A stretch of DNA of 48,029 nucleotides from Lobulomyces angularis. Its lineage: Eukaryota; Chytridiomycota; Chytridiomycetes; Lobulomycetales; Lobulomycetaceae. The stretch spans positions 1-48,029 of the forward strand of contig JADHYX010000160.1 in NCBI GenBank assembly GCA_027604685.1, written 5' to 3'. Shown here one piece after another: positions 35,801 through 48,029 of this stretch. The notes beneath the pieces were generated by a model. That model ran no database searches. It saw nothing but the letters and a program-made list of their open reading frames with translations, and was not told where the DNA came from. Within the stretch, counting starts at the first letter, position 1; each line of letters starts with the position of its first letter. Made by a program: the position numbers and the translations under genes.

Positions 35801-37052
35801 TTGAAAAAGAAGGGACGAGAAAGGTTTAAATTTTTTTTTTGTAAATTTTTCTTATGAAAACTAACAATTATTTTAGGAAAAAAGTGCTTTGTCGCACTGG
35901 TCGCACGATTGGTGGAAAAATGACCCTAGCATTGCACCAATTCGAGGTGCTTTATCAACATTCGGCTTAACAGTAGATGACATTGGAGTTGCTTCCTTCC
36001 ACGGAACAGGAACAAAAGCAAATGATTACAACGAATCTTCTGCCGTTAATCAACAATTTGCCCATCTTGGTAGAACTGCTGGAAATATTGTTCCTTGCAT
36101 TTTCCAAAAACATTTAACTGGTCATCCAAAAGGAGCTGCAGCTGCTTGGATGTTAAATGGTGTTTTACAATCCTTGGAAACAAGTATTATACCGGGCAAT
36201 AAGAACTGTGATAATGTCGAAGCAAGATTAGAGCAGTTCAAATACCTTCTGTATCCTAGTAAGTCTATTCGAACGAATGGTGTTAAAGCTGGAATTTTGA
36301 AGAGTTTCGGATTTGGTCAAGCCGGAGGAGAAATTTTAATTATTCATCCAGATTATATCATTGCAGCGTTAGAGGAGAATCAGTTTAAAAGTTATTTAGA
36401 TAGACGAAATGAAAGACAAGTTAAATCTTATAGATATTTCCATGAAACTTTAACTGGTAAATCACCTTTTGTTAAAGTTAAAAACAGTGCGCCATATACT
36501 GACTCGCAACAATCCAAAGTTTATTTGAATCCTTCTATTAGAGCTAGCTATGATAAGAAATCCGATAGTTGGAATTTTAATGCAGGTTTAGTTGATCATG
36601 CAAAGCCTCAAGTTGATGTAACCAAAGCACTAGTTGAAAATTTAGTAAATTTTAATAATTCAACAAAAACTGAAAAAGGAGTTGGATTAGATGTGCAACT
36701 AATTAGTGAAGTTAACGTCGAAAATTCTGTTTTTGTTGAAAGAAATTTTACAAAGAATGAAATAAATTATTGTTTGCAGCAACCTTCACCAAATAGTAGT
36801 TTTGCAGGAAGGTGGGCAGCAAAGGAAGCTGTTCTAAAAGCTGTTAGCAGTTTGGTTGGAAAACCACTATGGACTGGTGGAGCAGGAGCACCTTTAATTG
36901 ACATTGAAATAGTCAGAAAAGATGGGGAGGCTCCTGTAGTAAAATTTCACAATGACGCAAAAAAGTTAGTTAAGAAATTTGGTGTCAAAAATGTTAAAAT
37001 TACCATCAGTCACAGTGGAAGTTACAGTGTAGCTATGGCGTTAGCCGAGTAA
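23887..37052 (+). CDS. Single-chain fungal type I fatty acid synthase (FAS1-FAS2 fusion)
   Basis: One gene of about 26 exons encodes roughly 3,900 aa, equal to yeast beta plus alpha chains. It makes long-chain acyl-CoA from acetyl-CoA, malonyl-CoA and NADPH in the cytosol. Domains in order: acetyltransferase (GHSQG, about 24913), enoyl reductase ([14 protein letters not shown], about 26490), dehydratase with MaoC-type hot dog (SGDLNPIHT, about 29300), malonyl/palmitoyl transferase (GHSLGEYAA across the intron at about 30252-30309), ACP ([11 protein letters not shown], Ser about 31732), ketoreductase ([12 protein letters not shown], about 33190; YSESK, about 33730), ketosynthase ([12 protein letters not shown], Cys about 35233; [15 protein letters not shown]) and phosphopantetheinyl transferase ([17 protein letters not shown]) to the stop. 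The beta end passes straight into the alpha start: [20 protein letters not shown] (about 31129) lies in the same exon as the end of the transferase. One ACP is seen. All key residues I checked are present. Confidence 0.95.
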
Positions 37053-37336
37053 TATGGATTTATTTCTTATTTTTTTTAAATATTACCTTTTTTTTTTCTT
37101 TGTATTTATGATTATTACATATATATATATATTATAATTTTTTTTTTGTTATTTTACATAAATATATATTTTTTTCTTCTTGAAATACCTTATATTTTTT
37201 ATACAAATAATACAGTTACTAAAAATTACAAGGCATTACCACTAATCTTTTCAAATACTATTTTCATAACAAATTTTGTACAAACAAGGAAATACTATAT
37301 TTTACACAACATCATAAATTGAAATGGTAAATTTTT
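37053..37336. other. Convergent 3' spacer
   Basis: AT-rich spacer between the convergent FAS and coiled-coil genes, with a TATATATATA run at about 37119. No feature is supported. Confidence 0.4.
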
Positions 37337-39896
37337 TTATTCATAATTTCTAATGTTATTTTCAAAAATGAATAACTTTTTTGCAATATCTACATTTTTA
37401 TATTTCTTAAAACTATTTCTTGTCCCTGAAGTACTGTTTATTGTATACTTTGATTTTGTTTTTTCTACTATACTAGAATCTTTTTTAACAAGATCCAATT
37501 TTAAATCGTTGAAACTATCTTTAAGAATTTGATTTTTAATTTTTTTTCTATTTTCAACAATCTTAATTTCTTTCAAGTTGTTAAGCATTTCATTTCTTTT
37601 GGAGTTGGGAGGTAAATAAGCCTTTAATTTCAAGTGTGAACTAAAGGGAATTTTTTCGAAATTTTCTTCACTTTCTCTAGCACTAGTAGAAACTGTTAAA
37701 TTTTTATTTCTTATTGTTATTCTAGGGTTTGGTATTTTAGCACTTTTCAAAGACTCCTTTACTATATCTCTATTGACTGCATTTTTAACCCTATGTTTGT
37801 TTGACTTTTCAGTCTCGTGGTCTCTTGTATTTATTCCTTCTGAGATGTTACTACAACCTGTTTCAATTGAGTAAAAATTGATTCCATTATCGGGATAGAC
37901 TTCGAATTTTGACGATTTATTGTCATTTTGATTAGCAAAGTCCGCACATGCAGTCGCTGGTAGTACTGTTGAAACAGTACTTCTAAATAAAACAAAAAAA
38001 TTTAACAGTTTTATTTAGTAGTCTTCCTACCTTTTATTTTCTTTTGGTATATAATTTGGAGTATCTAAATTTCCTATTTCGATATCTATTTCTGCCAAAA
38101 ATATATGAGTGGATAAATTTTTTACTACAAAATTACCTTTTTGTATTGGAAATGCCTCTGATTTTTTTTTTAAGACTTGTGAATTATTCCAAGCTGGTTT
38201 TGATGGTTTGTAATCCTCTAAACTAAAAATAATAAATTGAATTTTCCGCCTTTAAAGATTACCACTGATCTCGTAATTCCTTTTCAAAATCGTGCATGTA
38301 ATCGAATTCAGTCAAATCGATTTCTCTAACTTCCAGATTTTTGGCAAAAATTGAAGGGTTCTCTTCTATATTTATATCATCCGTAATAGCATCTTTTTTC
38401 CTACTGTTTTCTGAGTTAACAATTATACCAGCTTCGCTTAAGCTTCTCGAAACATTTTCAAAGTTTTTTTTAATTTTCAACGCTTTAGCTTTTTTGTTAA
38501 ATTCTGTGTTGTATTCTTTCCAGTTAATTAAAAAGTTTACTTTATCAATCTTTTCCTGCCTCAAAACTGCGTCATTTTTTTCATATTCTATCAATTCCAA
38601 ATCTTTTTCCTCTATATTTGCATCATTTGTATCATCTTTTTCCGCATCAAATGAACTGTTTAGATTTGGCTTGCTCGTACATGAGGTGGAATTTTCTTCG
38701 ATTAGTTTTTCTTCATTATTCACTGACTTTTCACTAATAACTCTTTTACTAGAACCATGCGATAAACCAGAATTTACTTCCAAATTAAATTTATCATCAG
38801 CACTTTTAACTTCGCTGTTACTGTAACTATTTTTACAGTACCCACAATTTTGACACTTAAAGAAACCATTTAATGTATCATATAACTTTTTAATCCTTAT
38901 TTTTAAGACAGCGTTTTTTTTTATGACAAAATTCTTTTCTTCAATTAAACTGCTCTTTAAACTTCTAAATAAAAATTTTTCTTTTTTCAATTCTTCGTTT
39001 TCATCTAAAACTTCCTTAATTTCCCGTTTTAAAGTAGAAATTTCTGATCTCAATAAATTTGACTCTTCTTGGCATTGCGCGTGATGATCTCTTTCTGGAT
39101 TCTTCTTAAGTTCTAATTTAATCTCCTTTATCTGCGCGTTTAAGGATTCATGTAACTTATTTTCTTTTTCTAAATTAAATAATATTTAAAACAATCTGCT
39201 AATCCTTAACAATGAACTTACCTAGGTTTTCATAATAAACTACATCTGTATAATTATCCATTAAACTTTGAATTTTTAAATTTTTCATTTTTAGTTCTAT
39301 TATTCCCGAGTCAAAGTACTTTTTATCGGTTTCACTAAAGGCACTTTCTTCTTTGTTTGAGTTTAACGTAGGCCTTACGAAATTATTGATTAAATTTTTC
39401 ATTCTGTTTTTTTTCTTTTTTTCTGTTTCATTTTTAGTAAATTTATCGCCCGTGGAGTCTTCAACAATTATTGAATCAGTAATCTCTCGTTCATCTTGTG
39501 CATTTTTCTGAACCATATTCTTTAAATGATCCGTTGAACGTTGTTCCAATTTTCCATACATTTTAGAAAAATCATGCTTAGTTACTACACTGTTAGTTGC
39601 AAAAGATAATGCTTCTAATTCCATTTTATCCTTATTTCTTCCCTCAATATACCTATCATAAAATTGACCTTTTGCTATTGAATTATGAACCGTTGTAGGT
39701 GAGTTCATCACTAGTCGACTTTCCTATTAAAACTACTGGGTTATTTATTAAAAATCTTAAATTTTTTTCTTACAACATAGGCCAAAATTCCATGCTCTTC
39801 TTTTTTTATATCTTCGCATTGTTTTGCAGCAATTTCAACATTTTCTAATACATCACCAAATATTGAAACAGGGATTGGTTCTCGAATTTCTTCCAT
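37337..39896 (-). CDS. Coiled-coil protein with a CxxCxxC motif, unrecognised
   Basis: About five exons give roughly 790 aa. I do not recognise the family. It starts MEEIREPIPVSIFGDVLENV. A long, charged middle section (about 39170-38890) is predicted by eye to form a coiled coil: LLRSEISTLKREIKEVLDEN and EELKKEKFLFRSLKSSLIEE. It ends in FFKCQNCGYCKN, a CxxCxxC cluster that could bind metal or form a hook at the coiled-coil end. The remainder is Ser/Asp/Lys-rich and disordered. The C-terminal 140 residues are basic (PRITIRNKNLTVS, YLPPNSKRNEMLNNLKE). A general resemblance to spindle-pole, kinetochore or DNA-repair coiled-coil proteins is inference only. Exon borders lie near 39778, 39727, 39222, 39172, 38262, 38223, 38034 and 37984. 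Confidence 0.7.
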
Positions 39897-40461
39897 AAAT
39901 GCGATGCAAAATACTGTATTGGAACTATTTGTATTTTGACGCGTTTTTTTGCAGTCAAAAAGAACTTTTCTTAAACCATTATATTATTTGTAGAAACAAA
40001 AAGTTTAAGAAAAAAAATTCATATCAGATTAACCTTAAAAAACATAATAATCTAATATATTTGTAAATCAATAAATTTTGATTTTTAATTTTGGTGAAGG
40101 TAAATTGTTCTGTAACAATACAGTTTTTATTCACTCATATTTTTTGTTGGGAAAACAATTTTAATTCTTTATCCTTATCCAGATCAATATTTAGCCTTTT
40201 TTTTAATTACTATATACTTATAAAACAACTATATTCTTCATTACTTAGTAGAAACTAAACAAAAGTTCTTTACAAAACATATTAGAAGTATTATCCTAAG
40301 GTTTTGTATGTTTAGAAGATCCATAATCTTTATAGTTGAGTTTTTCTCATTTTTTTGTTCATTGCGACTACAAAAAAGTTGTTGAGCCACCCTCTTGGAA
40401 GTATAATTTTTAAAAAAAAAATTCTTTTCTCAAACCCACTGAACAAAAAAAACTACTAACA
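39897..40461. other. Divergent intergenic region
   Basis: About 560 bases between divergent gene starts. Composition is mixed AT with no long homopolymer. No frame or RNA gene is seen. GAGCCACC near 40386 repeats a phrase found near 280 and 1725. Confidence 0.45.
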
Positions 40462-41618
40462 ATGAGCTATAAGTTTAACGACTGGTTTGAAGACTATTGG
40501 TAATAATCAATCAAAAAATTTGCTTAATGTATTTGATTGTGCGCAGTAAGGGCAATGGAGCACATAATTTGGAAGTAATTAACTTATTTTCTGAAAATGA
40601 CGATTTTGATCGTAGATCTGGTATTATTTTTTCTATATAAGGTTAATTTAATGATTTAGATGATTTTGATGATTATGAAAACCACTTATGTATTAATAAA
40701 ATACTAAACTGATTTTACAGCTTTTATTCTTTGTTAGCACCGACTTATGACACTCCTAAAGAGTCATTTAAGAATGATTTAAAGACTGCTAATGGGAATT
40801 GGGAAGAAGCTGACTTTTTTCGTAAAAATTTTACCAGAGCTAATTTCCGTCAGAAAGAGTTTTTTCAAAAAAAGCCTGAAAATGGATACGAATGTAACTT
40901 TTGCAGTGATAATTCCTCAAGAAAAACATCAATTACCACATCTGTTAACAAATCAGATAATCCTCCAGCTGTTGAATCTTCTTTCCTAAAGGACCTTGAT
41001 TACCTTGATAATGAGGATGTGGATATTATTGTGGAAAAAGTAAGTGAAAAAGAGGTTAACTTAGAAGGAAAAACAGGCACACAAGTAGACGTAAACCTTG
41101 AAGAATTTCGCGACTCTGAAGAAAAGAGAAATTTAGAAGACGAAGTAGCAGTAGAAGAAGAAGGAAACCTTGAAGAAGAAGGAGACCAAGAAGAAGTAAG
41201 TGACTGGAAAAAGGTGAAAAAGTCTAAAACATTTTAAAGTGCGTTTTGAATGAAGATGATGATTTGCGAGTGTCTGGGAAAAAAAGAAAGTGGGATGACG
41301 AAAACCTTGGAAATATTAAAGATGCTGAATTTTCCGATGTAAATAAACAAGCGAATATTGTTTTTGATATACATGATTTGGAAAATGAATATATAAGAGG
41401 GTTTAATGATGGCAAAAAGCGCAGAAAGCTAACGGTAAGTGATAATATAATGTTCTCTATTTTTAAAAACTTTCTTGCCATACAAAGGAAAGAGTACTGG
41501 ATGGTGCAATAGTAAGTTTTTCTTTCATTATTTTCATCTTGTAAAAAAATTTGAATAGGGCGGTGTTTTTTCCTTAACTCTTGCATGCACCCTGTTATTT
41601 TCCCTATTGGATGCATAG
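40462..41618 (+). CDS. Acidic protein with a C-terminal hydrophobic (tail-anchor) segment, unrecognised
   Basis: A gene of about seven exons. It starts MSYKFNDWFEDYC, followed by GNGAHNLEVINLFSENDDF. A central part has a short CxxC (YECNFCSDN) and a long Glu-rich run (41040-41195). Later exons 41240-41434, 41488-41511 and 41559-41618 splice in frame with 44-, 53- and 47-base introns. They encode KKRKWDDENLGN, FDIHDLENEYIRGFNDGKKR and finally GGVFSLTLACTLLFSLLDA, a 19-residue hydrophobic end that suggests a tail-anchored membrane protein. The join from exon 3 (DDFDDYENH, about 40662) to the exon at about 40722 does not keep frame with the nearest GT/AG pair, so one exon border or base there is wrong. 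No family match is recognised. Confidence 0.55.
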
Positions 41619-42210
41619 GATGTATTTAATTTAATTTTCAATATACATTTTCGCAGAATAAAATCTTTTGTACAGTTTTTAACACTATTGCATAATATAA
41701 ATATATTATTGTTTTAAAAATAAAAAAAGAACAAATTATATTTTGGGAGTTATATTTATATTGCTTATTATTTCTTATTGATCAAAGTATTTGCTCTAGT
41801 AAGATATTTTAAGGAAATTTTAACTGTATAGTGATGAATTCCATCCTACAATGTGGGTCATTATTACTGTTAGTTTTATATGAAAATTAAAAAACTTGTT
41901 AATCTTATCAAGACTCAATCTTATTGATTACTGGTGTACATTTTACCTTCGCAAAGTACTTAAAAAAGCACTAAAACATCCAGCAGTTATCATTTAATAT
42001 TTTCATTGTTATTTTATTCAAAAAAATTTATAAAAGTTACCTAAAAATTTTTGAAAACCAATGATAGAAAATTTCCATAGAAAAATTTTATGAGACATTG
42101 GTTCGGTTACACAGGTGCCGTCTCAAAGTTTAGTCAAAAGTTTAACCCATTTATTCAAGCAAACTATATTGTAAGTTAATTGGATCTTAAGACTTCAACT
42201 TATTGCAACG
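41619..42210. other. Intergenic region upstream of REV3
   Basis: About 590 bases of AT-rich sequence between two genes on the same strand. No open frame, repeat or RNA gene is supported. Confidence 0.45.
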
Positions 42211-45200
42211 ATGTCAACTGATCACTATCATTTTGTGAAGCTAATTCACATTGATCATCATCAAGTGGACAATCTTCCAGTAATTCGCGTGTTCGGTGTG
42301 GATAAAACTGGGATATCTATCTCTCTGCATGTGCATGATTGTTTGCCTTATATTTATATACCTTATGATGGTGAAATTGATGACTTCAGCAATTTTGCTT
42401 TTGTTTTTGTGGAAACTTTACATCTTGCTTTAGAGAAGCTAAAATTAAAGGAGCATGTATATATAAAAAATTTAGTCTTAGTCAAAGGGTATGAGTTCTA
42501 TGGTTTTGATAGAAACGTAAAATTGTTCATAAAGATCTATTACACAAATCCAAGCAAAAAGTTTGCAATAGTAAATCTTTTACAACGAGGTAAATTTTAT
42601 AAAAAAAAAAAAAAAAAATTAAAATAAAAAGATTAAAATTACAATACTTTTTTCCAATGCTTTTTAAATATTATGCTCAGTGTAAATTATTATATTTTTG
42701 CACAAACAGAAAAAAAAAATAAAATAAAAAAAAATTGCATTTTTTTAATTTTATAAAATTTAAAAATAGGATCAATACTAGATAAAATTTTTAAAGTTTA
42801 CGATGCCACTTTTAATTTAGTTCAACAATTTATGATTGATTTTAATTTGACTGGCATGAATTGGGTTAAGATTGATAATTACTCAAATCCTCTGTTAAAA
42901 CTGACTACTTCTGTAGAAGATTGGGAATGTTCCGTAACAAATCTTCGTAATATCGACGAAATTAAACAAAGAAAAAATGGTTTAGAAGTTTACGAAAAAA
43001 AATGGATACCCTCATTATCTTCTATTTGGGAGGTTTTATATTTGCAAAAAATATGAAATTTAAAAAAATTTATGAATGAAAACTTTTTTTTTTTTGTAGA
43101 GTCATGGATTTAATGAAAAAAAAGTCAAATCACAAATTAGACCTTTAAATGATATGAATGATAGACTTTTGGAGCGTTTGAAATTAAAATTAAATGCTTC
43201 AAAAAAATTTAATAACGACTTTATGTCTCCGGATAGACAGTTACCTGTTAAATTGCTTGAAGATTTTGAAGGAGTAATGACTTTATTTGAATCACTTCTA
43301 GTGAACGCAAAACCTGAGCTAATGGAGGAGTATCCAAACTCCTTTGTTAGAGAAGTAGATGAAGTAGCATTAACACAAGTAGTTGAGGTTTTGTAACTCA
43401 ATTTTTTTTTTTAAAATTTTTTTGTGCAGCAATACAGTCAAGGATTTGAAAATATGCTAGACGTATTAGATGCCATTGAAAAAGAAAAAGAATTTGAAAA
43501 TATGGATATCCCAGATGATAACGAAAGAATTAATAATCAATATAATGATGACGATGATCCTAATTACGAAGAGGACTTTGATCCTGAAAGCAGTGCATTT
43601 TTTGATACCCCTCACTCCACTGCGAAAGCTTCCAGATTAAGAAACATTGTAAATACCCCAACAAATATTAAAAGAAATTTGGCTAGAGAATTTTCTCAAC
43701 TAACGCCTAACGATCCCGAAAATGTTGACGCAATTAGTGAAGATGAAAATGTGGAAGAAGTTGCGAATACCTCTAATGATCATAAATATTTTTTTCAAAT
43801 ATCCCAGAACGATGGTGCTGACGATAATGATGACGAGATTTGGGTCAAGGCTCAAAAAGAAAGTTTGAAAAGAAAAAGGAGGACTGAAGAAGAGATGATG
43901 ACACCTTTAAGCTCGAAACGACGGACGAAGGAAAAAGAAACAGAAATTACGAAAATAAATAAAAGACTTAAGTATGAGAATGATATCAAACAGGAGGTGA
44001 ATGAACATAACCAAAGTTACTTTACCAAAAGCATCTTGCAACTGTGGTCCCCTTTGCCCAGCATGATACATAACCAAGAGAAACCTATGCCTTCTTCTCC
44101 TAGCTTACTAAAAAACAAAAATTTGGAAGATTACCAACATTTTGTAAAACCTCGAGGTAAATATAAAGTTGAAAAAAAAACGATCTTTTTTTTTTAATTA
44201 TTGTGGTGACTGTATTTATTTTGCAAACAGACAGTAATTTAAATTCGAAAATATCAACCTTAACTAGTTTAAGTGGAACTGAAGACAGTCCTTTAGGTAA
44301 TACCAATACAGTGGAAAGTGAAGCTCAACAGTTTACTGACAAAAAAAAGTTAATTTATCAATACCCGATTATTCCCCCAAGCCAGTTAGACCTCGATAAC
44401 ACCTTTAAAGATTTCAAATTACCATCAGTTATCTACAAGGAACCTCATTTTTCAAATCCAAAAGATAAAGTAAAAAAGAGAATTTACGCTGGTAAAGAGA
44501 TAACAATTCCAGTTTATTCCAATGGTTTTAAGTTGGATATGAAGAATGAATTCAACTACAAAGACATATCAGACAGCTACAAAGGTTTAGAATATTGGAG
44601 AAATATGAACAGGGATGGAGTTAGCAATCTTCAGAGGTTACATTTTTACGTATGCACCTAATTCTGTTTTTTTCCTCCCTCGAAAGTAGTAGTTATTTCT
44701 GTTATGGTAAGAATCCACCAAAACGAAGCGAAGTTGAAAAGTGGTGCAACGAAAATGTTGCTAGTACGAGCCAAAAGGATATTTCTCAAGTAAAATATTT
44801 TTAGAATTTTTTAAAAGAAAAATTTAAAAAATTTTTTATTTATCTAGGTTAAATTTCCTACTCAAAGAAATTTTGGCCAAAAGTTTGATAAAGTTGAAAA
44901 AAATTTAACAGAAGTTGCTTCCGACTTTTTAACTATTTTAGATATTGAAGTTTTTGGTAACTTTATATACTATAAAATTATCTGTAAATCAATTTTTTTT
45001 TTTTTAAAAAAAACAAAAGTACCTACGAGAGCTGACTTAAACCCAGATCCAAAACTGGACAAAATTGAAGCTGTTGTATATTGCTTTTATTCAAAGAATA
45101 GTAGTAATGAAGCAAGCAATATAAAAAATGAAAAAAAGTTGGGTGTAATAACAGTAGAAAAATTAAACTCTTTTAACAAAAACGGATTGCATAATGGTTA

Positions 45201-47996
45201 TCAAATTTACCAAGTAAAATCTGAAGTTGATTTATTAATGAAATTGATAGAACTTGTCTATGAACTAAATCCAGATATAATGTGTGGTAAGACTGACTCT
45301 CCCAATTTTTAGTTTTTTAAATTAAAATATCCCAATTGTCTCAGGATATGAAATTCATAATTCATCTTGGGGATATGTTATTGAACGTGGAAGTATATTA
45401 GGTAAGTGTTGTTAATTTATTTAATTTTTTATATTAAACTATTGAATAGATTTAGATGTTTTAGCCAAATTTTCTAAAGTTTTAGTAAACCCTATAACAA
45501 AGTTTGGAAGAGCACAAAATCCTTTTTTTCATGACACCTTTACTAGTTTGTATACGAGGTTCATTAAATATCACCAAATTTGAGCAGTAACTTAAAAAAA
45601 TTTTTTATTTTACTAGTGGTCGAATCTTTATTAATATCTGGAGATTGATGAAAACTCAACTAAATTTGAGTTCGTATACCTTAGAAAATACAGTGTTTCA
45701 AATCGTTCATCAAAGAATACCTCATTTTAGTTTTCAAGTTTTAACTAATTGGTATAATCGCGGATATATTAAAAGGTAATGGTAAAGTAAATATTAAAGT
45801 TATTTGAATACAATAATTTAATATTACTTTCAATTTTATTTTTTATTTTTATACTTACTATTTTTAAAATTTTGTTTTTGATTTTTTTATTTATTTTTTT
45901 TTATCATCAAGATGGGTATGAATAATACAAATAAACTCCTTTTTTTTTTTTACAATTTATCGAATTATTAATTTTAAAGAAAGTTTTCAAGTATCTGATT
46001 GACAGAGTACAGCTCTCGATACAACTTCTGGAAGAAACAAACTTTATAAGTCAAACAAGTGAATTTAGTAGGATGTATGGAATAGACTTTACATCTGTTA
46101 TAACGAGAAAAAGTCAATTTAAAGGTTTTTTTTTATTATTATTATTTCCATTTTCTTATTTTATATATATATGAAACTCTTGCTTACTTTATTATCAAAA
46201 AAAAAAAAAGTCGAAAGTATATTGGCTAGATTAGCAAGACCTGAAAATTATTTTTTGTTAAGTCCTTCGAGAGATGACGTTAAAGGAATGAGAGCTCCAG
46301 GTGAAAAAAAGAAAAAAAAAAATAAAGTAAATATTCAAATGAAAAAAATTTTTTTTTTTTTTTTTGTTTGTAGAATGCATTTCTCTAGTTATGGAACCAG
46401 AATCTGACTTTTATAACAGTCCCACCTTAGTTATGGATTTTGCTAGTTTATATCCTTCTGTCATGATTGCATTTAATTATTGGTATTGATAAAATAATCC
46501 TATTTTTTTTATTTTTATTTTATTCTTTAGTTTTTCGACTTGCTTGGTTAAAAAAAAAAAAATTATTTTTACTTATTCTTTTTTTTTTATTTATTTAGGG
46601 AAAAGTTGATAAAGTTGGAGAACGTCATAAGTTTGGAGTTTTAGATGATTTCTCTATACCACTGGAAGTAGTAAATGAACTCATAGATGATGTTATAGTC
46701 TCACCAAATGGGTTGATTTTTTGTAAACCACATATAAGAAAAGGAGTGCTACCAAGAATGGTGAAATACCATTACCGAAATAAATTTTTAAATTACAAAA
46801 AATAAAAATAAAAATAAAAATTAATACTTGGTTAGTTGGAAGAACTTCTAGAGACAAGAGTTCTGGTAAAAGATTCAGTGAAAAATTTCAAGACTGATCT
46901 TGGAATGAAAAGAGTTTTGGATGCTAGGCAGTTGGGGTTAAAGCTAATTGCTAATGTTACTTGTAACTTATTTTTTTTTTTCTTTTTTTTTTTCGTCAAT
47001 TGCATATTCTTAATTTTTTTTTTCTCTGTGTAAGATGGATACACTGCTGCAAGTATGACTGGAAAAATGCCCTGTGTTGAATTGGCAGATGCTATTGTAC
47101 AATCGAGTCGCGTGATACTTGAAACTGTTCGTTTTTAATCATTTGAAATTAAGATGTACAAAGTAAATTAATCAACATGCGCCTTTTTTTTTTGTTTAGT
47201 CGATAACTCAAGTAGAGGAATCTTTCAAAGGTTGTAAAGTCGTTTATGGAGATACCGATTCAATGTTTATAGTAAAAAAAAAAAAATTAATAAGATGTAA
47301 CTGAATTTTGAAAAATCTAGTATTTACCAGGAGAATCCAAAATTAACGCATTTAAAATTGGAAATGAAATTGTTTCACTTATCACTAATAAATTTCCATC
47401 ACCCATAAAGTTAAAATTTGAAAAAGTATATTTACCATGTGTTTTACTTTCAAAAAAGTATTTTTCTTTATTTTAATTTTTTATTCATTCTTTTTTTTTT
47501 TAGACGGTACGTTGGATTTATGTACGAAAATGCTGATACAAAGGAACCGATATTTGATGCTAAGGGAATTGAAACAGTGAGAAGAGACGGATGTGCAGCA
47601 GTACAAAAGATGATGGAAAATTCATTAAAGTAAAAAATCAGTTGATAAAATATATAAAAAAAAATTTTCTTTTAATGTTTTAAATAAGAATTCTTTTTCG
47701 AACGCAGGATTTATCAGAATTAAAAAGTTACTTAATTGAAGAATGGACAAAAATTCTCAATGGTCGTTTTTTAGTAAGTAAATCATTTAAATTATTTTAA
47801 TCTTTTTTTTTTTTAAATAATAAAATATAAGAAAGGAGGGACCAGCGGGTGCAGTTTTATCAAAAAAATTACTGAAAAAGGATCCCAGGGCGGTACCAGA
47901 ATATAAAGAAAGAGTTCCTTATGTAATAACATATGGAACTCCAAAACAACGTTTAATAGATGTAGCAGTTCCTCCACAGGAATTAGTTTCGAATCC
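42211..47996 (+). CDS. REV3: DNA polymerase zeta catalytic subunit REV3, 3' truncated by the contig end
   Basis: The catalytic subunit of translesion DNA polymerase zeta, acting in the nucleus with Rev7. About 18 exons are visible. The N-terminus (LPVIRVFGVDKTG, HDCLPYIYIPYDG) is the B-family start region. A long acidic and basic low-complexity insert follows (43440-44200). Then come PHFSNPKDKVKKRIYAGKE, the exonuclease-like region (LTILDIEVFG, DIMCGYEIHNSSWGY), LVMEPESDFYNSPTL, polymerase motif A MDFASLYPSVMIAFNY (about 46434), motif B region DGYTAASMTGKMPCVELADA (about 47036) and motif C VVYGDTDSMF (about 47240). KKDPRAVPEYKERVPYVITY and YGTPKQRLIDVAVPP follow. The last exon ends in a GT donor at 47997, so the final thumb and the zinc and Fe-S cysteines lie outside the window. 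The conserved PENY and MEPES phrases distinguish it from Pol delta. Confidence 0.93.
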
Positions 47997-48029
47997 GTAA
48001 ATTAAATTTTTTTTTTTTTTTTTTTTTTT
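47997..48029. other. Contig end in an intron
   Basis: A GTAAAT donor is followed by ATTAAA and a T-run to the last base. This is the start of a REV3 intron, where the assembly stops in a homopolymer. Confidence 0.6.

Noticed and set aside
23887..37052. Separate FAS1 and FAS2 genes
   Set aside because: No stop, start or promoter-like gap occurs between the transferase end and the alpha start; they share one exon.
42211..47996. DNA polymerase delta (POL3) for the last gene
   Set aside because: The PENY, MEPES and YTAASMTGKMPC phrases and the long N-terminal insert match REV3. The Exo II Asp expected of Pol delta is missing.
1..48029. CRISPR arrays, bacterial operons, rRNA or prophage
   Set aside because: The genes are spliced eukaryotic genes. 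No regularly spaced identical repeats or rRNA-like sequence were seen.

Overview
The window is a 48 kb eukaryotic stretch, probably a whole contig, since both ends run into long T homopolymers. It is very AT-rich. The genes are packed closely on both strands and cut by many short GT-AG introns, mostly about 45-110 nt with T-rich 3' ends. Gene content points to a fungus or a close relative of fungi, probably an early-diverging lineage: a fungal-type fatty acid synthase megasynthase, a Byr4/Bfa1-like mitotic-exit protein, a front-end fatty acid desaturase, an Arp2/3 subunit and a mitochondrial ribosomal protein mL40. I cannot name the species.

Layout. 1-2,100 is mostly non-coding and holds a 532-bp element with 33-bp terminal inverted repeats (635-1166), plus one possible short gene. 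2,121-7,339 carries a Delta5-type desaturase (-), a class IV PLP aminotransferase-like enzyme (-), an HMG-box chromatin protein (+) and ARPC5 (-). 7,814-10,871 is the most unusual part: a secreted protein with four Ly6/uPAR-like cysteine repeats (+) converges on a secreted precursor with seven Lys-Arg cleavage sites (-). 11,346-21,784 holds a 2-Cys peroxiredoxin (-), the Byr4-like protein (+), an LRR-transmembrane-SH3 protein (-), a thimet-oligopeptidase-like M3 metallopeptidase (+), a doubtful small gene (-) and mL40 (+). 21,785-23,886 is largely non-coding and repeat-bearing. 23,887-37,052 is one gene of about 26 exons encoding a single-chain beta-alpha fatty acid synthase. 37,337-48,029 holds a coiled-coil protein (-), an acidic, probably tail-anchored protein (+) and REV3, the catalytic subunit of DNA polymerase zeta (+), cut off by the contig end.

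No operon or classical gene cluster is visible. The synthase and the desaturase are both lipid genes but lie 20 kb apart. Three neighbouring loci between 7.8 and 17.3 kb encode secreted or cell-surface proteins: the Ly6-like repeat protein, the Kex2-type propeptide and the LRR-SH3 protein. Together they are the best candidates for something undescribed. Exon borders were set by eye from GT/AG sites, reading frame and family similarity, and can be off by a few bases.
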